Of a stretch of 64,000 bases of DNA, positions 8,876 to 15,764 are shown piece by piece (the stretch's first letter is position 1; every line of letters begins with the position of its first letter). The notes beneath the pieces were generated by a model. The model was given only the letters and a program-made list of their open reading frames with translations, searched no databases and had not been told where the DNA came from. Source of the DNA: G965233625 sp965233625 (GTDB taxonomy: Bacteria > Planctomycetota > Planctomycetia > Pirellulales > Pirellulaceae); assembly GCA_965233625.1 (NCBI GenBank), contig OZ247499.1, positions 3,906,001 through 3,970,000 of the forward strand. The letters run 5' to 3'. The position numbers and the translations under genes are program-made.

Positions 8876-9565
8876 TTAGTTATCGCTGAAAGGCGGCGGG
8901 AAAGGGCGACGTTTCTGCGCCGTCGCCTGCTCTAGCATATCCGAAATCAGGCCCGCACGGACATCAACATCGCACTCGGCCAGCAGTTTATATTTCGAAT
9001 CGATATCCAAAGACAGCGTAAACGCAATGATGTCTGTCAACGCTGCGAGAGGTAGATCCCCGCTTAGCAGCTGCTCGATCTGCGTGGTGGCTTCCGGCTT
9101 CTGCACCACCAGCGTGCGGAACTGTTCCACCAGATTCTTGTGCAAGGCCGAACGCCCGCTGTCGCCTGTGGCCGGATAGATGCTCTCCTGTGGCTGGACG
9201 ATGGCCTGCCGGAACGATCGTGCGGGCGGCAGTTCGTTCACCATTGTTGCGCGGCTGAGCCCTAGCAGTAGCAGGTTGTAGTGCCCTTTGGCGTCTTTGG
9301 AATGCGAAAGAATGCGGCCCACGCACACCGAAGGATAGATCGGCGGACGCGTGACATAATCCTGTTCCCAGCCCGGCTGCAACAACGCTGTGGTAATCAG
9401 TCCATCGCTGGCAACTGCATCTTCAAACAGCTCACAATACCGCGATTCAAACAGATGCAGCGGCTGTACGACGCCGGGGAACATCACCAGATTAGGCAGC
9501 GGAAACAGGCGCACGCTTCCATCAAAATCTTCGGGCAGACTGTTCAGTTCAGCTCCGCTACTCAT
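8876..9565 (-). CDS. LON substrate-binding-domain protein (stand-alone)
   Basis: This 229-residue protein consists of the N-terminal LON (LAN) domain only. It opens LFPLPNLVMFPGVVQPLHLFESRY, the family signature, followed by VCVGRILSHSKDAKGHYNLLLLGLSRATM and a helical C-terminal half. It has no AAA+ or Ser-Lys protease part. Stand-alone LON-domain proteins are widespread and poorly characterised; binding of unfolded substrates or an adaptor role is inferred from Lon itself. The DUF309 gene lies 18 bases upstream on the same strand, so the two are probably cotranscribed. Confidence 0.88.
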   Translation of the reverse strand: MSSGAELNSLPEDFDGSVRLFPLPNLVMFPGVVQPLHLFESRYCELFEDAVASDGLITTALLQPGWEQDYVTRPPIYPSVCVGRILSHSKDAKGHYNLLLLGLSRATMVNELPPARSFRQAIVQPQESIYPATGDSGRSALHKNLVEQFRTLVVQKPEATTQIEQLLSGDLPLAALTDIIAFTLSLDIDSKYKLLAECDVDVRAGLISDMLEQATAQKRRPFPPPFSDN

Positions 9566-9583
9566 CTCTGGCGCCTCATTGCA

Positions 9584-9985
9584 TTAAGCTTCGGTTGCTG
9601 CGGGCGGCGGATCGAGATGAATCTCCGGAATCAGGTCCACCACAATTTCAATCTTTGGGAACTGCTCCTGGCTGGCCATGATTTCCGCACAGCAGGCTTC
9701 CATCTCGGCGAACAGCTTATCCAGATCAACTCCTTCGTGAAACGGGCGGTACGGCTCCAGATACTTCCGGCTGGTTTCATACAGTTTGCGGGCGCCGCGG
9801 ATGTTGCCGTTACCAAAATGATGCAGACAGACCGCCGTCTGAATCAGCCCCTGATAAAACGTCCGTGACGGCCCCTGATAGTCGGCCCACAATTCTTCCC
9901 AGACATCGTGCGATTCATAGAAGTCACACACATTAAACAGCCGGGCGCCTTCCACAAACCGCGGATCGTAGTTACCAGTTTCCAT
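9584..9985 (-). CDS. DUF309 domain protein
   Basis: The 133-residue product carries the DUF309 signature FYESHDVWEELW (about 19-30) and FYQGLIQTAVCLHHFGNGN (about 38-56), a small helical bundle with conserved His, Glu and Asp residues. The start at 9985 (METGNYDPRF) is chosen because the in-frame extension upstream has no family similarity and overlaps non-coding sequence. Function is unknown; the family is found in many bacteria and plastids. It heads a close-packed pair with the LON gene. Confidence 0.85.
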   Translation of the reverse strand: METGNYDPRFVEGARLFNVCDFYESHDVWEELWADYQGPSRTFYQGLIQTAVCLHHFGNGNIRGARKLYETSRKYLEPYRPFHEGVDLDKLFAEMEACCAEIMASQEQFPKIEIVVDLIPEIHLDPPPAATEA

Positions 9986-10125
9986 ATCGCCTACCGCCAG
10001 TTTCGCACAACAAACACCTACCGTAACCCTAACAGAACCAGCAGGCTGACCGCCACGGGGTAGAGCGTCGTCGCACGTGACTGTAGTCGATGGTTTGAAT
10101 CTGCCAATGGGACAGCGCACGTGCT

Positions 10126-11001
10126 TTAGACGACGGTGAGTTTGAACGGCTCCGAAATCTGCGAAGACCATGCCCAGTGATTTGGCTGATGGAAGTTCTG
10201 GAGGCGTAGCGAGAGGTGGTATTTACCTGGGACCCACCCGCCACGAATATTGAACGCATCCAGCCTGATACGCAGTTCTTGAGGTGACCGAAATAGAATT
10301 TCCTTTGGATCTAATGCGTGCTGCATCTTTGTTGCTGGCCGGGCGGTCCACGGGGAAAGATTGGAGCCCTCGCGATTGCGGTTTGCGTGAATCAACGTGA
10401 TGCGCGAGTTGGGATTCGGATTAGCCCAATATTCCACAAGGTCTTTGATCGAAAGACCAGCATAAATAGGCGAACCTGCTCGTACGGGGCTTGAAGGAAG
10501 AGTGACCTCAACCTCGCTGAAGTAAACCGTGCCTGGACCAGTTACACGCGCCCATTCACCCGGACCTTCGCCCCATTGCCACCCGGCGTCAACAAATACT
10601 CCATTCTGAAAATCGTAGTAACGGCCAGCTTCTACCTCCGCGCCTGGACCAAGATCCGCAATACGCCCATCAGGCTGAACTGGCGAGCCGTCGAGGAAAG
10701 GAAAGATGTAGGCTCCGGCGTGGCCACGCGATCCACGATTGCCTGACCAGCACAAGACAGCCTCCCAGGAATCTGATTCTATTCCGGGCAGAGGAGAACT
10801 TGCGCGTACCCGGGAACAGCCCCCGGCACTCTTCGCTGTAGGAATATCGTCTATGTAGTAACAGCCAAGATGTACATGCGACGAAAGTGAACGACTCAGG
10901 GTATCGCGTAGGTATTCAAATGCGTTGAGCCATTCAATTTCGGACTGATCACCTGGGAAGGCTTTGATCCGATCCGGCATGTCAGAGATTTTTTCCGCCA
11001 T
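10126..11001 (-). CDS. Uncharacterised protein, 291 aa
   Basis: I do not recognise a family. The product has no signal peptide or membrane segment. The first ~50 residues are helical and acidic, the middle is rich in Gly, Trp and aromatic residues (about 130-160), and the C-terminal ~50 residues alternate as beta strands ending SEPFKLTVV, suggesting a beta-sandwich. Base composition is slightly lower in GC than the flanking genes. It lies 24 bases behind the zinc-ribbon gene and probably shares its transcript. Coding status rests on its length, intact frame and tight spacing. Confidence 0.6.
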   Translation of the reverse strand: MAEKISDMPDRIKAFPGDQSEIEWLNAFEYLRDTLSRSLSSHVHLGCYYIDDIPTAKSAGGCSRVRASSPLPGIESDSWEAVLCWSGNRGSRGHAGAYIFPFLDGSPVQPDGRIADLGPGAEVEAGRYYDFQNGVFVDAGWQWGEGPGEWARVTGPGTVYFSEVEVTLPSSPVRAGSPIYAGLSIKDLVEYWANPNPNSRITLIHANRNREGSNLSPWTARPATKMQHALDPKEILFRSPQELRIRLDAFNIRGGWVPGKYHLSLRLQNFHQPNHWAWSSQISEPFKLTVV

Positions 11002-11025
11002 GAACCTACCTGCAGATTTAGTTTG

Positions 11026-11658
11026 CTATCCATAGCCACGGCCGGTGTGCGAAAAGTCGTCCGACTCCAGCCATACCACGCTGCCTGACTCGCGATCTTT
11101 GACCGCATTTTCAAGCAGCGAAAATCCTGCGTCACGCGGCATGTGAAACCGGCTAGGGTACCAAAGCATACCAACGCCACAGCATGGACACGCCTGTACC
11201 ACGTGATGTTCGCCTGCGACTTGTTCATGGCAGTTTGAGGGTGTGTAAGCGTAGCGGAATTCTCCAGCATCCAGATGCTGATACTCGCAGACGGCGTAAA
11301 GTGAGGTAAAGCCAAGATTCAACTGCGCACCGTCCTCAGCGACTAAGAACACGTTGCCAGCGTCCTCTGTCAGTTCCGCGGCGATAGCGTCCATCGGCTT
11401 CGAAAAACTGACATCCGCGTAGTATTCAGGTTGTAAACTCCACTGTTTTGCAGAGAGATTTATTTCCGACGCGGTTGCAAGTTCAGCCTGGTCTGGTTTG
11501 AACAAGAGCCCCGCAGAGAGCCGCCGCTCGAACTCGCGCGACTCTGCCCGCATCTCAGGTGAGATCCTGACGCATTGACCACATAGCCCTTGATTGTCCG
11601 CAGCGGTCTGCGGCAGGATCATGTTGTCACATTCCGTGCACTTCACGCGTTGTGTCAT
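11026..11658 (-). CDS. Uncharacterised protein with N-terminal and C-terminal zinc-ribbon cysteines
   Basis: The 210-residue protein opens MTQRVKCTECDNMILP followed 13 residues later by CGQC, a CxxC...CxxC zinc ribbon at about 7-29. A second set, HHVVQACPCCGVGMLWYPSR, lies near residue 155-170. Between them is an acidic alpha/beta region. I chose the ATG at 11658, since the ribbon follows directly; upstream in-frame sequence overlaps the membrane-protein gene. Function unknown. It sits between a small membrane protein and the 291-residue protein in one minus-strand cluster. Confidence 0.6.
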   Translation of the reverse strand: MTQRVKCTECDNMILPQTAADNQGLCGQCVRISPEMRAESREFERRLSAGLLFKPDQAELATASEINLSAKQWSLQPEYYADVSFSKPMDAIAAELTEDAGNVFLVAEDGAQLNLGFTSLYAVCEYQHLDAGEFRYAYTPSNCHEQVAGEHHVVQACPCCGVGMLWYPSRFHMPRDAGFSLLENAVKDRESGSVVWLESDDFSHTGRGYG

Positions 11659-11698
11659 CCTGTTCGTCCTTGGGTAATTAGTACGCGTCGTCGTAGTT

Positions 11699-12085
11699 TC
11701 AGGCTTTGTCGCGCTTTGCAAGGTTGCCCAACCATTGCAGGGTAAAATCAAGAACCGCCATCAGCAACGCGCCGAAGAGCATATAGAAGCCCCACAGAAG
11801 CGATAAAGGTAAATGATCATAGAAGCCCAGTAACCAATTAGGGTTGAGCATCGTCGAGGGCGTCACATAAAACCCCAGTAGGATTCCCACCGAAACAACT
11901 AATGCCGTGTTTTTCCGTTTGTCTGAAGCGCAACATGCAAGGATTAGCACAAGCAAAGCTGGACCAGCGAGAATAAGCACGACGGTGATGTGCCCGGTTA
12001 CAATGGGAAATCTAAGTCCGAATGCAAGCACGGTCAGGACGATGATGACGCCGGCTATGACCTGCGCTTTTGAAAATTGCTGCAT
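11699..12085 (-). CDS. Small membrane protein, 128 aa
   Basis: The product has four hydrophobic segments: about 9-24 (VIAGVIIVLTVLAFGL), 32-51, 61-76 and 95-114, with a basic end (LAKRDKA). It belongs to no family I can name. The start is the ATG at 12085 (MQQFSKAQ). A much longer open frame upstream on this strand is antisense to the amidinohydrolase gene and is rejected. It heads the unknown three-gene cluster and is 40 bases ahead of the zinc-ribbon gene. Confidence 0.6.
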   Translation of the reverse strand: MQQFSKAQVIAGVIIVLTVLAFGLRFPIVTGHITVVLILAGPALLVLILACCASDKRKNTALVVSVGILLGFYVTPSTMLNPNWLLGFYDHLPLSLLWGFYMLFGALLMAVLDFTLQWLGNLAKRDKA

Positions 12086-12181
12086 GGATTTCCTGCCTTT
12101 CACCCGTAACCTTTTCAGGCTAATGGACACCGTCCAGGGTCGCCAGCATAAAGTGGCTCTTTGCAAAAACGGGAATCGAAA

Positions 12182-13003
12182 ATGACTAAGCCCCGCATCC
12201 TGATGTGCCCACCGGAGTTTTATGGCATTGAGTATGAAATCAATCCGTGGATGAACCGCGAGCGGCAGGTGGATCGTGATGCGGCGGCGGGGCAGTGGGC
12301 GGCGCTGCGGGCGGCGATTGAGTCGGCAGGTGCGGAGGTGGCAGTGATCGATCCGGTGGCGGGGCTGCCGGATATGGTGTTTACGGCCAATGCGGCGATG
12401 ATCTACGGGCGGCATGCGATTATTTCGCGGTTCCGCCATCCGCAACGGCAGGGGGAAGAAGAATACGATGCCGCGTGGCTGCGGGCGCATGGATTCGCCG
12501 TCACGCGGTTGCCCGCGGAGATGTTTTTTGAAGGCGCCGGCGACGCGCTGTTCTGTGGAGATACGCTGCTGGCGGGCTATCACCTGAGGAGCCATGCGGC
12601 CAGCATGCAGTTTGTGGGCGAACTGATTTCGCAGCGTGTGATCCCGCTGGAACTGGTGGACGATTACTACTACCACCTGGACACCTGCTTCTGTCCGCTG
12701 CGGCCGGGCCTGGCGTTGTACTATCCCGGCGCGTTCGACGACTACGGCCGGCAGGCGCTGGCCGCGGCGGTGGATGATCTGATCGAGGTGCAGGAAGAAG
12801 AAGCCCGCTCGTTCGCGTGCAATGCCGTCGTGATCGGCGACACGGTGATCAGCAACGAAGGATGCCCCCAGATGCACGCCGCCCTGCAGGATCGCGGCTT
12901 CAAAACCGTCGCCACCCCGCTGCACGAATTTGTCAAAGCCGGCGGCAGCGCGAAGTGTTTAACGCTGCGTCTCGATGGCGAAGATGCGGCCGCCTGGCGA
13001 TGA
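12182..13003 (+). CDS. Dimethylarginine dimethylaminohydrolase-like amidinohydrolase
   Basis: This 273-residue protein of the guanidine-modifying (DDAH/amidinotransferase) superfamily would hydrolyse a substituted arginine or related guanidino compound, releasing citrulline and an amine. Visible features are CPPEFYGIEYEINPWM at the N-terminus, the GLPDMVFTANAAMIYG motif (about 60-75), the catalytic His in YYYHLDTCFCPL (His165) and the nucleophile in SAKCLTLRL (Cys259). These positions fit a five-bladed propeller with Cys/His catalysis. Whether the substrate is methylarginine or another guanidine cannot be told. It lies divergent from the small membrane protein and convergent with TIGR03545, with 7 bases between stop codons. 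An alternative start at 12161 would add seven residues. Confidence 0.82.
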   Translation: MTKPRILMCPPEFYGIEYEINPWMNRERQVDRDAAAGQWAALRAAIESAGAEVAVIDPVAGLPDMVFTANAAMIYGRHAIISRFRHPQRQGEEEYDAAWLRAHGFAVTRLPAEMFFEGAGDALFCGDTLLAGYHLRSHAASMQFVGELISQRVIPLELVDDYYYHLDTCFCPLRPGLALYYPGAFDDYGRQALAAAVDDLIEVQEEEARSFACNAVVIGDTVISNEGCPQMHAALQDRGFKTVATPLHEFVKAGGSAKCLTLRLDGEDAAAWR

Positions 13004-13010
13004 GTTGCTG

Positions 13011-14735
13011 TTAGCGGAACAGCCCTTTGAGGAACTGGGCGCCCTGTTGCAGCGTTTTACCGGTTGGTTGCTGTGGCGCTGCGGGGTTGATGTTGCGGGC
13101 TTGTTGCAGCAGGTTCAGGTCGCCCGCGATTAATTCGTTCTGCGAGGCGAGCAACTGGTCCAGGGCGCCGGTTTCCTGCTGGATTTTCTGCTGCACGCGG
13201 GTCGCGACTTTCTGGCGGATGCTGTTGAGTTCGGCTTCGTAAGTTTCGCTGGCGACATCTGCCAGCTTATCGCCGATGTTCGACTGCAGATTCCACTTCG
13301 GCTTTTTGATTTCGCCACGGATATCGACCAGCGCTTCCAGCGATTGCAGGTCGCCCAGCGACTCGTTCATGCGCTGCGCGATGCGGTCGCTGAAGCCAGG
13401 CCGCGAGGCGAAGGTCAGCCCCGGCGAGGGATGCTGATACAGCACGCGTCCGTGGATCTGATCTCCCTGAAGCTGAATCACGGCGCGGACGCGAGCCACG
13501 CCGGCGCGGGTCTTCAGGGCGAATTTGCTGCGGTCGCCCAGCGTGTGTGCTTTGACGGGCATCGCCGGGTAGTCGATCGAGATCACGTCTTGCCGCTGCC
13601 ATTTGCGGCGGTCGAACTTGGCGCGGATTTCGATGCGCTGCTCGCCTTGCGTTACCAGATGCAGCGTCAGCGGTTTATTCAGCAGCGTCGGGTGCGAGGT
13701 GAGATCGTTCATGGCGCCGGCGAACGGAATCCAGTCCTCGCCAAACTGCACCTGCCCGGTGACCAGCGCTTTCCGCACCAGAAAGTCCGGCTGCGCGGGA
13801 ACACCGGCGAACCAGATATCGCGACCGCGGCCGCGTTGGGGCTGTGGCGAATCGCCCTCGGAAGGAATCCAGCCGCGGATGTACTGCACCCAGACCAGGA
13901 TATTGCTGATCATGTCGGCCTGCTCTTTTCCAAGCAGAAAACGCGCCAGCTCCTGCGGGTTGAGCTTGGCCAGGTCGGCATGCTCACGCAGCTTTTCCAT
14001 ATCGTTATTGGCGGCCGTCTGCAGCGCGCTGCGGTCTAGCTGTGCCTGCCGCTGGAACTGCTGGACCTTGGTGTAAATTTCATCGGCGCGGGTGTGAATC
14101 TCCTGCGCATCTTGCAGGCTCTGTTGATAGCGGCCAAGTTTTTCCAGCGTGTTGCCGCTGGCTTTTAGCGAATCACGCAGCGACTCAGACTGCTGACGCA
14201 CGGCCTTCAACTCCTGCTTCAACACGGCGATTTCCGAAGGCCACCGTTTGCGCAGCTCCTGCGCGACCTGCACGGTTTCAGAACCGGACTCGGCGTATTC
14301 CAGCAGCTTGCCGTCCACGCCATCTAGCCACGCCGACATATCCACCCCGGCCGCCGCATCTTCCGCCGGTAATTCATCGACCGATACCGGCGGCGCGCCG
14401 GGCGGCAACGGACCGCCGATCATCAGACCCCGGATAGCAGCTTCATCCACAATCAGGCGGCGATGCGCCACGGCCTGAGCGTCGAACTTCAGCGAAGCCG
14501 ACTGCGCCGAAAGGGCGGTTCCCGAAGCATCGTGCGCCAGCGACATCTTATGCGCAGAGAGCTTGCCGGCATGAATCTGCGCACGGACCTCGCCGATTTC
14601 CACGCGGGCGCCCGTGGTTCGCTGAATCGATTCCAGCGCCGCGTGGCGGATCAGCGGATTCATGCCAAACAGCAGAAACGCTGCGAACAGCACGACAACA
14701 ACAGCGCGGGGCGCCGCAGATTTCCAGCGGATCAT
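13011..14735 (-). CDS. TIGR03545 family envelope protein (AsmA-like)
   Basis: The 574-residue protein has one N-terminal transmembrane segment (AVVVVLFAAFLLFGM, about 12-26), a short domain containing VEIGEVRAQIHAGKLSAHKM, a long coiled coil rich in Gln, Leu and Glu (about 150-260), and a beta-rich C-terminal half. This matches the TIGR03545 family, always found next to TIGR03546. The start at 14735 overlaps the upstream TIGR03546 stop by the sequence ATGA, a translational-coupling overlap. The topology (single anchor, large periplasmic part, similar to AsmA/TamB-type proteins) suggests a role in the envelope; no function has been shown. Confidence 0.85.
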   Translation of the reverse strand: MIRWKSAAPRAVVVVLFAAFLLFGMNPLIRHAALESIQRTTGARVEIGEVRAQIHAGKLSAHKMSLAHDASGTALSAQSASLKFDAQAVAHRRLIVDEAAIRGLMIGGPLPPGAPPVSVDELPAEDAAAGVDMSAWLDGVDGKLLEYAESGSETVQVAQELRKRWPSEIAVLKQELKAVRQQSESLRDSLKASGNTLEKLGRYQQSLQDAQEIHTRADEIYTKVQQFQRQAQLDRSALQTAANNDMEKLREHADLAKLNPQELARFLLGKEQADMISNILVWVQYIRGWIPSEGDSPQPQRGRGRDIWFAGVPAQPDFLVRKALVTGQVQFGEDWIPFAGAMNDLTSHPTLLNKPLTLHLVTQGEQRIEIRAKFDRRKWQRQDVISIDYPAMPVKAHTLGDRSKFALKTRAGVARVRAVIQLQGDQIHGRVLYQHPSPGLTFASRPGFSDRIAQRMNESLGDLQSLEALVDIRGEIKKPKWNLQSNIGDKLADVASETYEAELNSIRQKVATRVQQKIQQETGALDQLLASQNELIAGDLNLLQQARNINPAAPQQPTGKTLQQGAQFLKGLFR

Positions 14736-15244
14736 CGAAGCCTCAACAGACCAATAATATCTTTGACAAACACCAGACGGCTGATGCGGTACTTCGCCAG
14801 CCAACCGGCCAGAGGTACGGCGTACTGATCAGTCAGATGAAACACACCGGCATAGACCGGGTACGCTGCCAATAAGCCCATCAGCAGATTGCCCGTCACC
14901 GCCGTGTTGTTGAAATCCGTCCAAGGCGCCAGCGGCAGTTGATACAAGGCCGCCAGCAACGGTTGCAGTTGCGGCGCCTCCAGAATCACGCTGCCCGCCA
15001 GACACGCGACCGGGTCGGTAATCAGCCCGACCCACGAGAAGACAAACGCCGACAGTCCAGCCGAAGCCAGATTGCAGCGGATACAGACAATCGCCGTGGC
15101 GACGGCCATGGCCAGCAGATTGTCTTTGGGCAACAGCCCGGCCATCATGCCCAGCGCAACCCCCAGCCCAATCTGATGCGGGGCGTCATTCGCCCGGAGC
15201 ACATCGCTGAGCACATTAAACGGCCGCAGCAGCCAGTAAATCAT
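14732..15244 (-). CDS. TIGR03546 family membrane protein (DUF2062-like)
   Basis: This 170-residue integral membrane protein has three hydrophobic segments (about 25-45, 50-75 and 118-135). It opens MIYWLLRPFNVLSDVLRAND, then APHQIGLGVALGMMAGLLPKDNL, the family signature resembling DUF2062. It is translationally coupled to TIGR03545 by a four-base overlap. The pair is conserved as a unit in planctomycetes and some proteobacteria and spirochaetes, which implies joint action. Function unknown. Confidence 0.87.
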   Translation of the reverse strand: MIYWLLRPFNVLSDVLRANDAPHQIGLGVALGMMAGLLPKDNLLAMAVATAIVCIRCNLASAGLSAFVFSWVGLITDPVACLAGSVILEAPQLQPLLAALYQLPLAPWTDFNNTAVTGNLLMGLLAAYPVYAGVFHLTDQYAVPLAGWLAKYRISRLVFVKDIIGLLRLR

Positions 15245-15361
15245 CGGGCGCCTCTCCGGAAACAGTCATCAAGCGTGTCGAAGGGCACATGCAGCTGAAA
15301 TAAGCCGCCAGGTGCGTCTTCCGGCTCTCATGCGAATGCCATGGTGGAAGAGGAGAAACAG

Positions 15362-15405
15362 TTTCCCCTCACCCCAGCCCTCTCCCCAAAGGGGCGAGGG
15401 GGCAA
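15362..15405 (+). repeat. REP-like palindromic repeat, copy 2
   Basis: Forward copy of the REP-like family (CCCCTCACCCCAGCCCTCTC followed by CCCAAAGGGGCGAGGGGG). It lies in the 520-base space between TIGR03546 and pheT, which holds three copies and no gene that I can support. About 150 bases separate it from the inverted copy at 15554. Confidence 0.88.
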
Positions 15406-15553
15406 GACCGCTTTAAGCATATCGACCGCTACAACCGGCAGGCTTTACCTTATCTGCCCCGCCGTGCGCTACACCTGTACGTCGCGGACAATCTGCCTGA
15501 TAATCTCTCCCTGACGCCGGCGATGAATTCACAGCACACAACGGGCCGTTCCT

Positions 15554-15597
15554 AGTCCCCTCACCCCTCTGGGGAGAGGGTTAGGGTGAGGGGGCAC
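15554..15597 (-). repeat. REP-like palindromic repeat, copy 3 (inverted)
   Basis: Reverse-orientation copy (TCCCCTCACCCCTCTGGGGA, then GAGGGTTAGGGTGAGGGGGC). It pairs head to head with copy 2 on its left and copy 4 on its right, so transcripts of this spacer could fold into large hairpins as well as the small ones inside each copy. Confidence 0.88.
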
Positions 15598-15676
15598 AGC
15601 CTCCAACAACTGCCCTGGAAACGTGCTACGACCCTGCCTCTGGCGTCCACCAGAAAATCAGCATCAGGAAATTCGC

Positions 15677-15714
15677 TTCCCCTCACCCCAGCCCTCTCCC
15701 AGGGTCGAGGGGAC
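15677..15714 (+). repeat. REP-like palindromic repeat, copy 4 (shortened)
   Basis: Forward copy with a decayed core (CTCTCCCAGGGTCGAGGGG), ending 50 bases before the pheT start codon. With copy 3 it encloses 161 bases. The pheT leader therefore contains or abuts this element. I see no T-box or other leader motif there. Confidence 0.8.
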
Positions 15715-15764
15715 TTGAAACTAAAGACGACCAGCTTGGGAAAGTCGCGTTAAGAAAGGCAATC

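Noticed and set aside
11699..12925. Long minus-strand open frame (408 codons) covering the amidinohydrolase gene
   Set aside because: Its 5' two thirds are antisense to a clear DDAH-like gene and are rich in Arg, His and Pro without similarity; only the 3' end (11699-12085) encodes a plausible membrane protein.
13344..14437. Plus-strand open frames (e.g. 13344-14039) opposite TIGR03545
   Set aside because: Antisense to a well-supported protein; compositionally biased and without family similarity.
15362..15714. Repeated palindromes in the pheT leader as a possible CRISPR array
   Set aside because: Copies alternate in orientation, spacing is irregular (about 80-150 bases), and the same palindrome occurs singly elsewhere; no cas genes are present.
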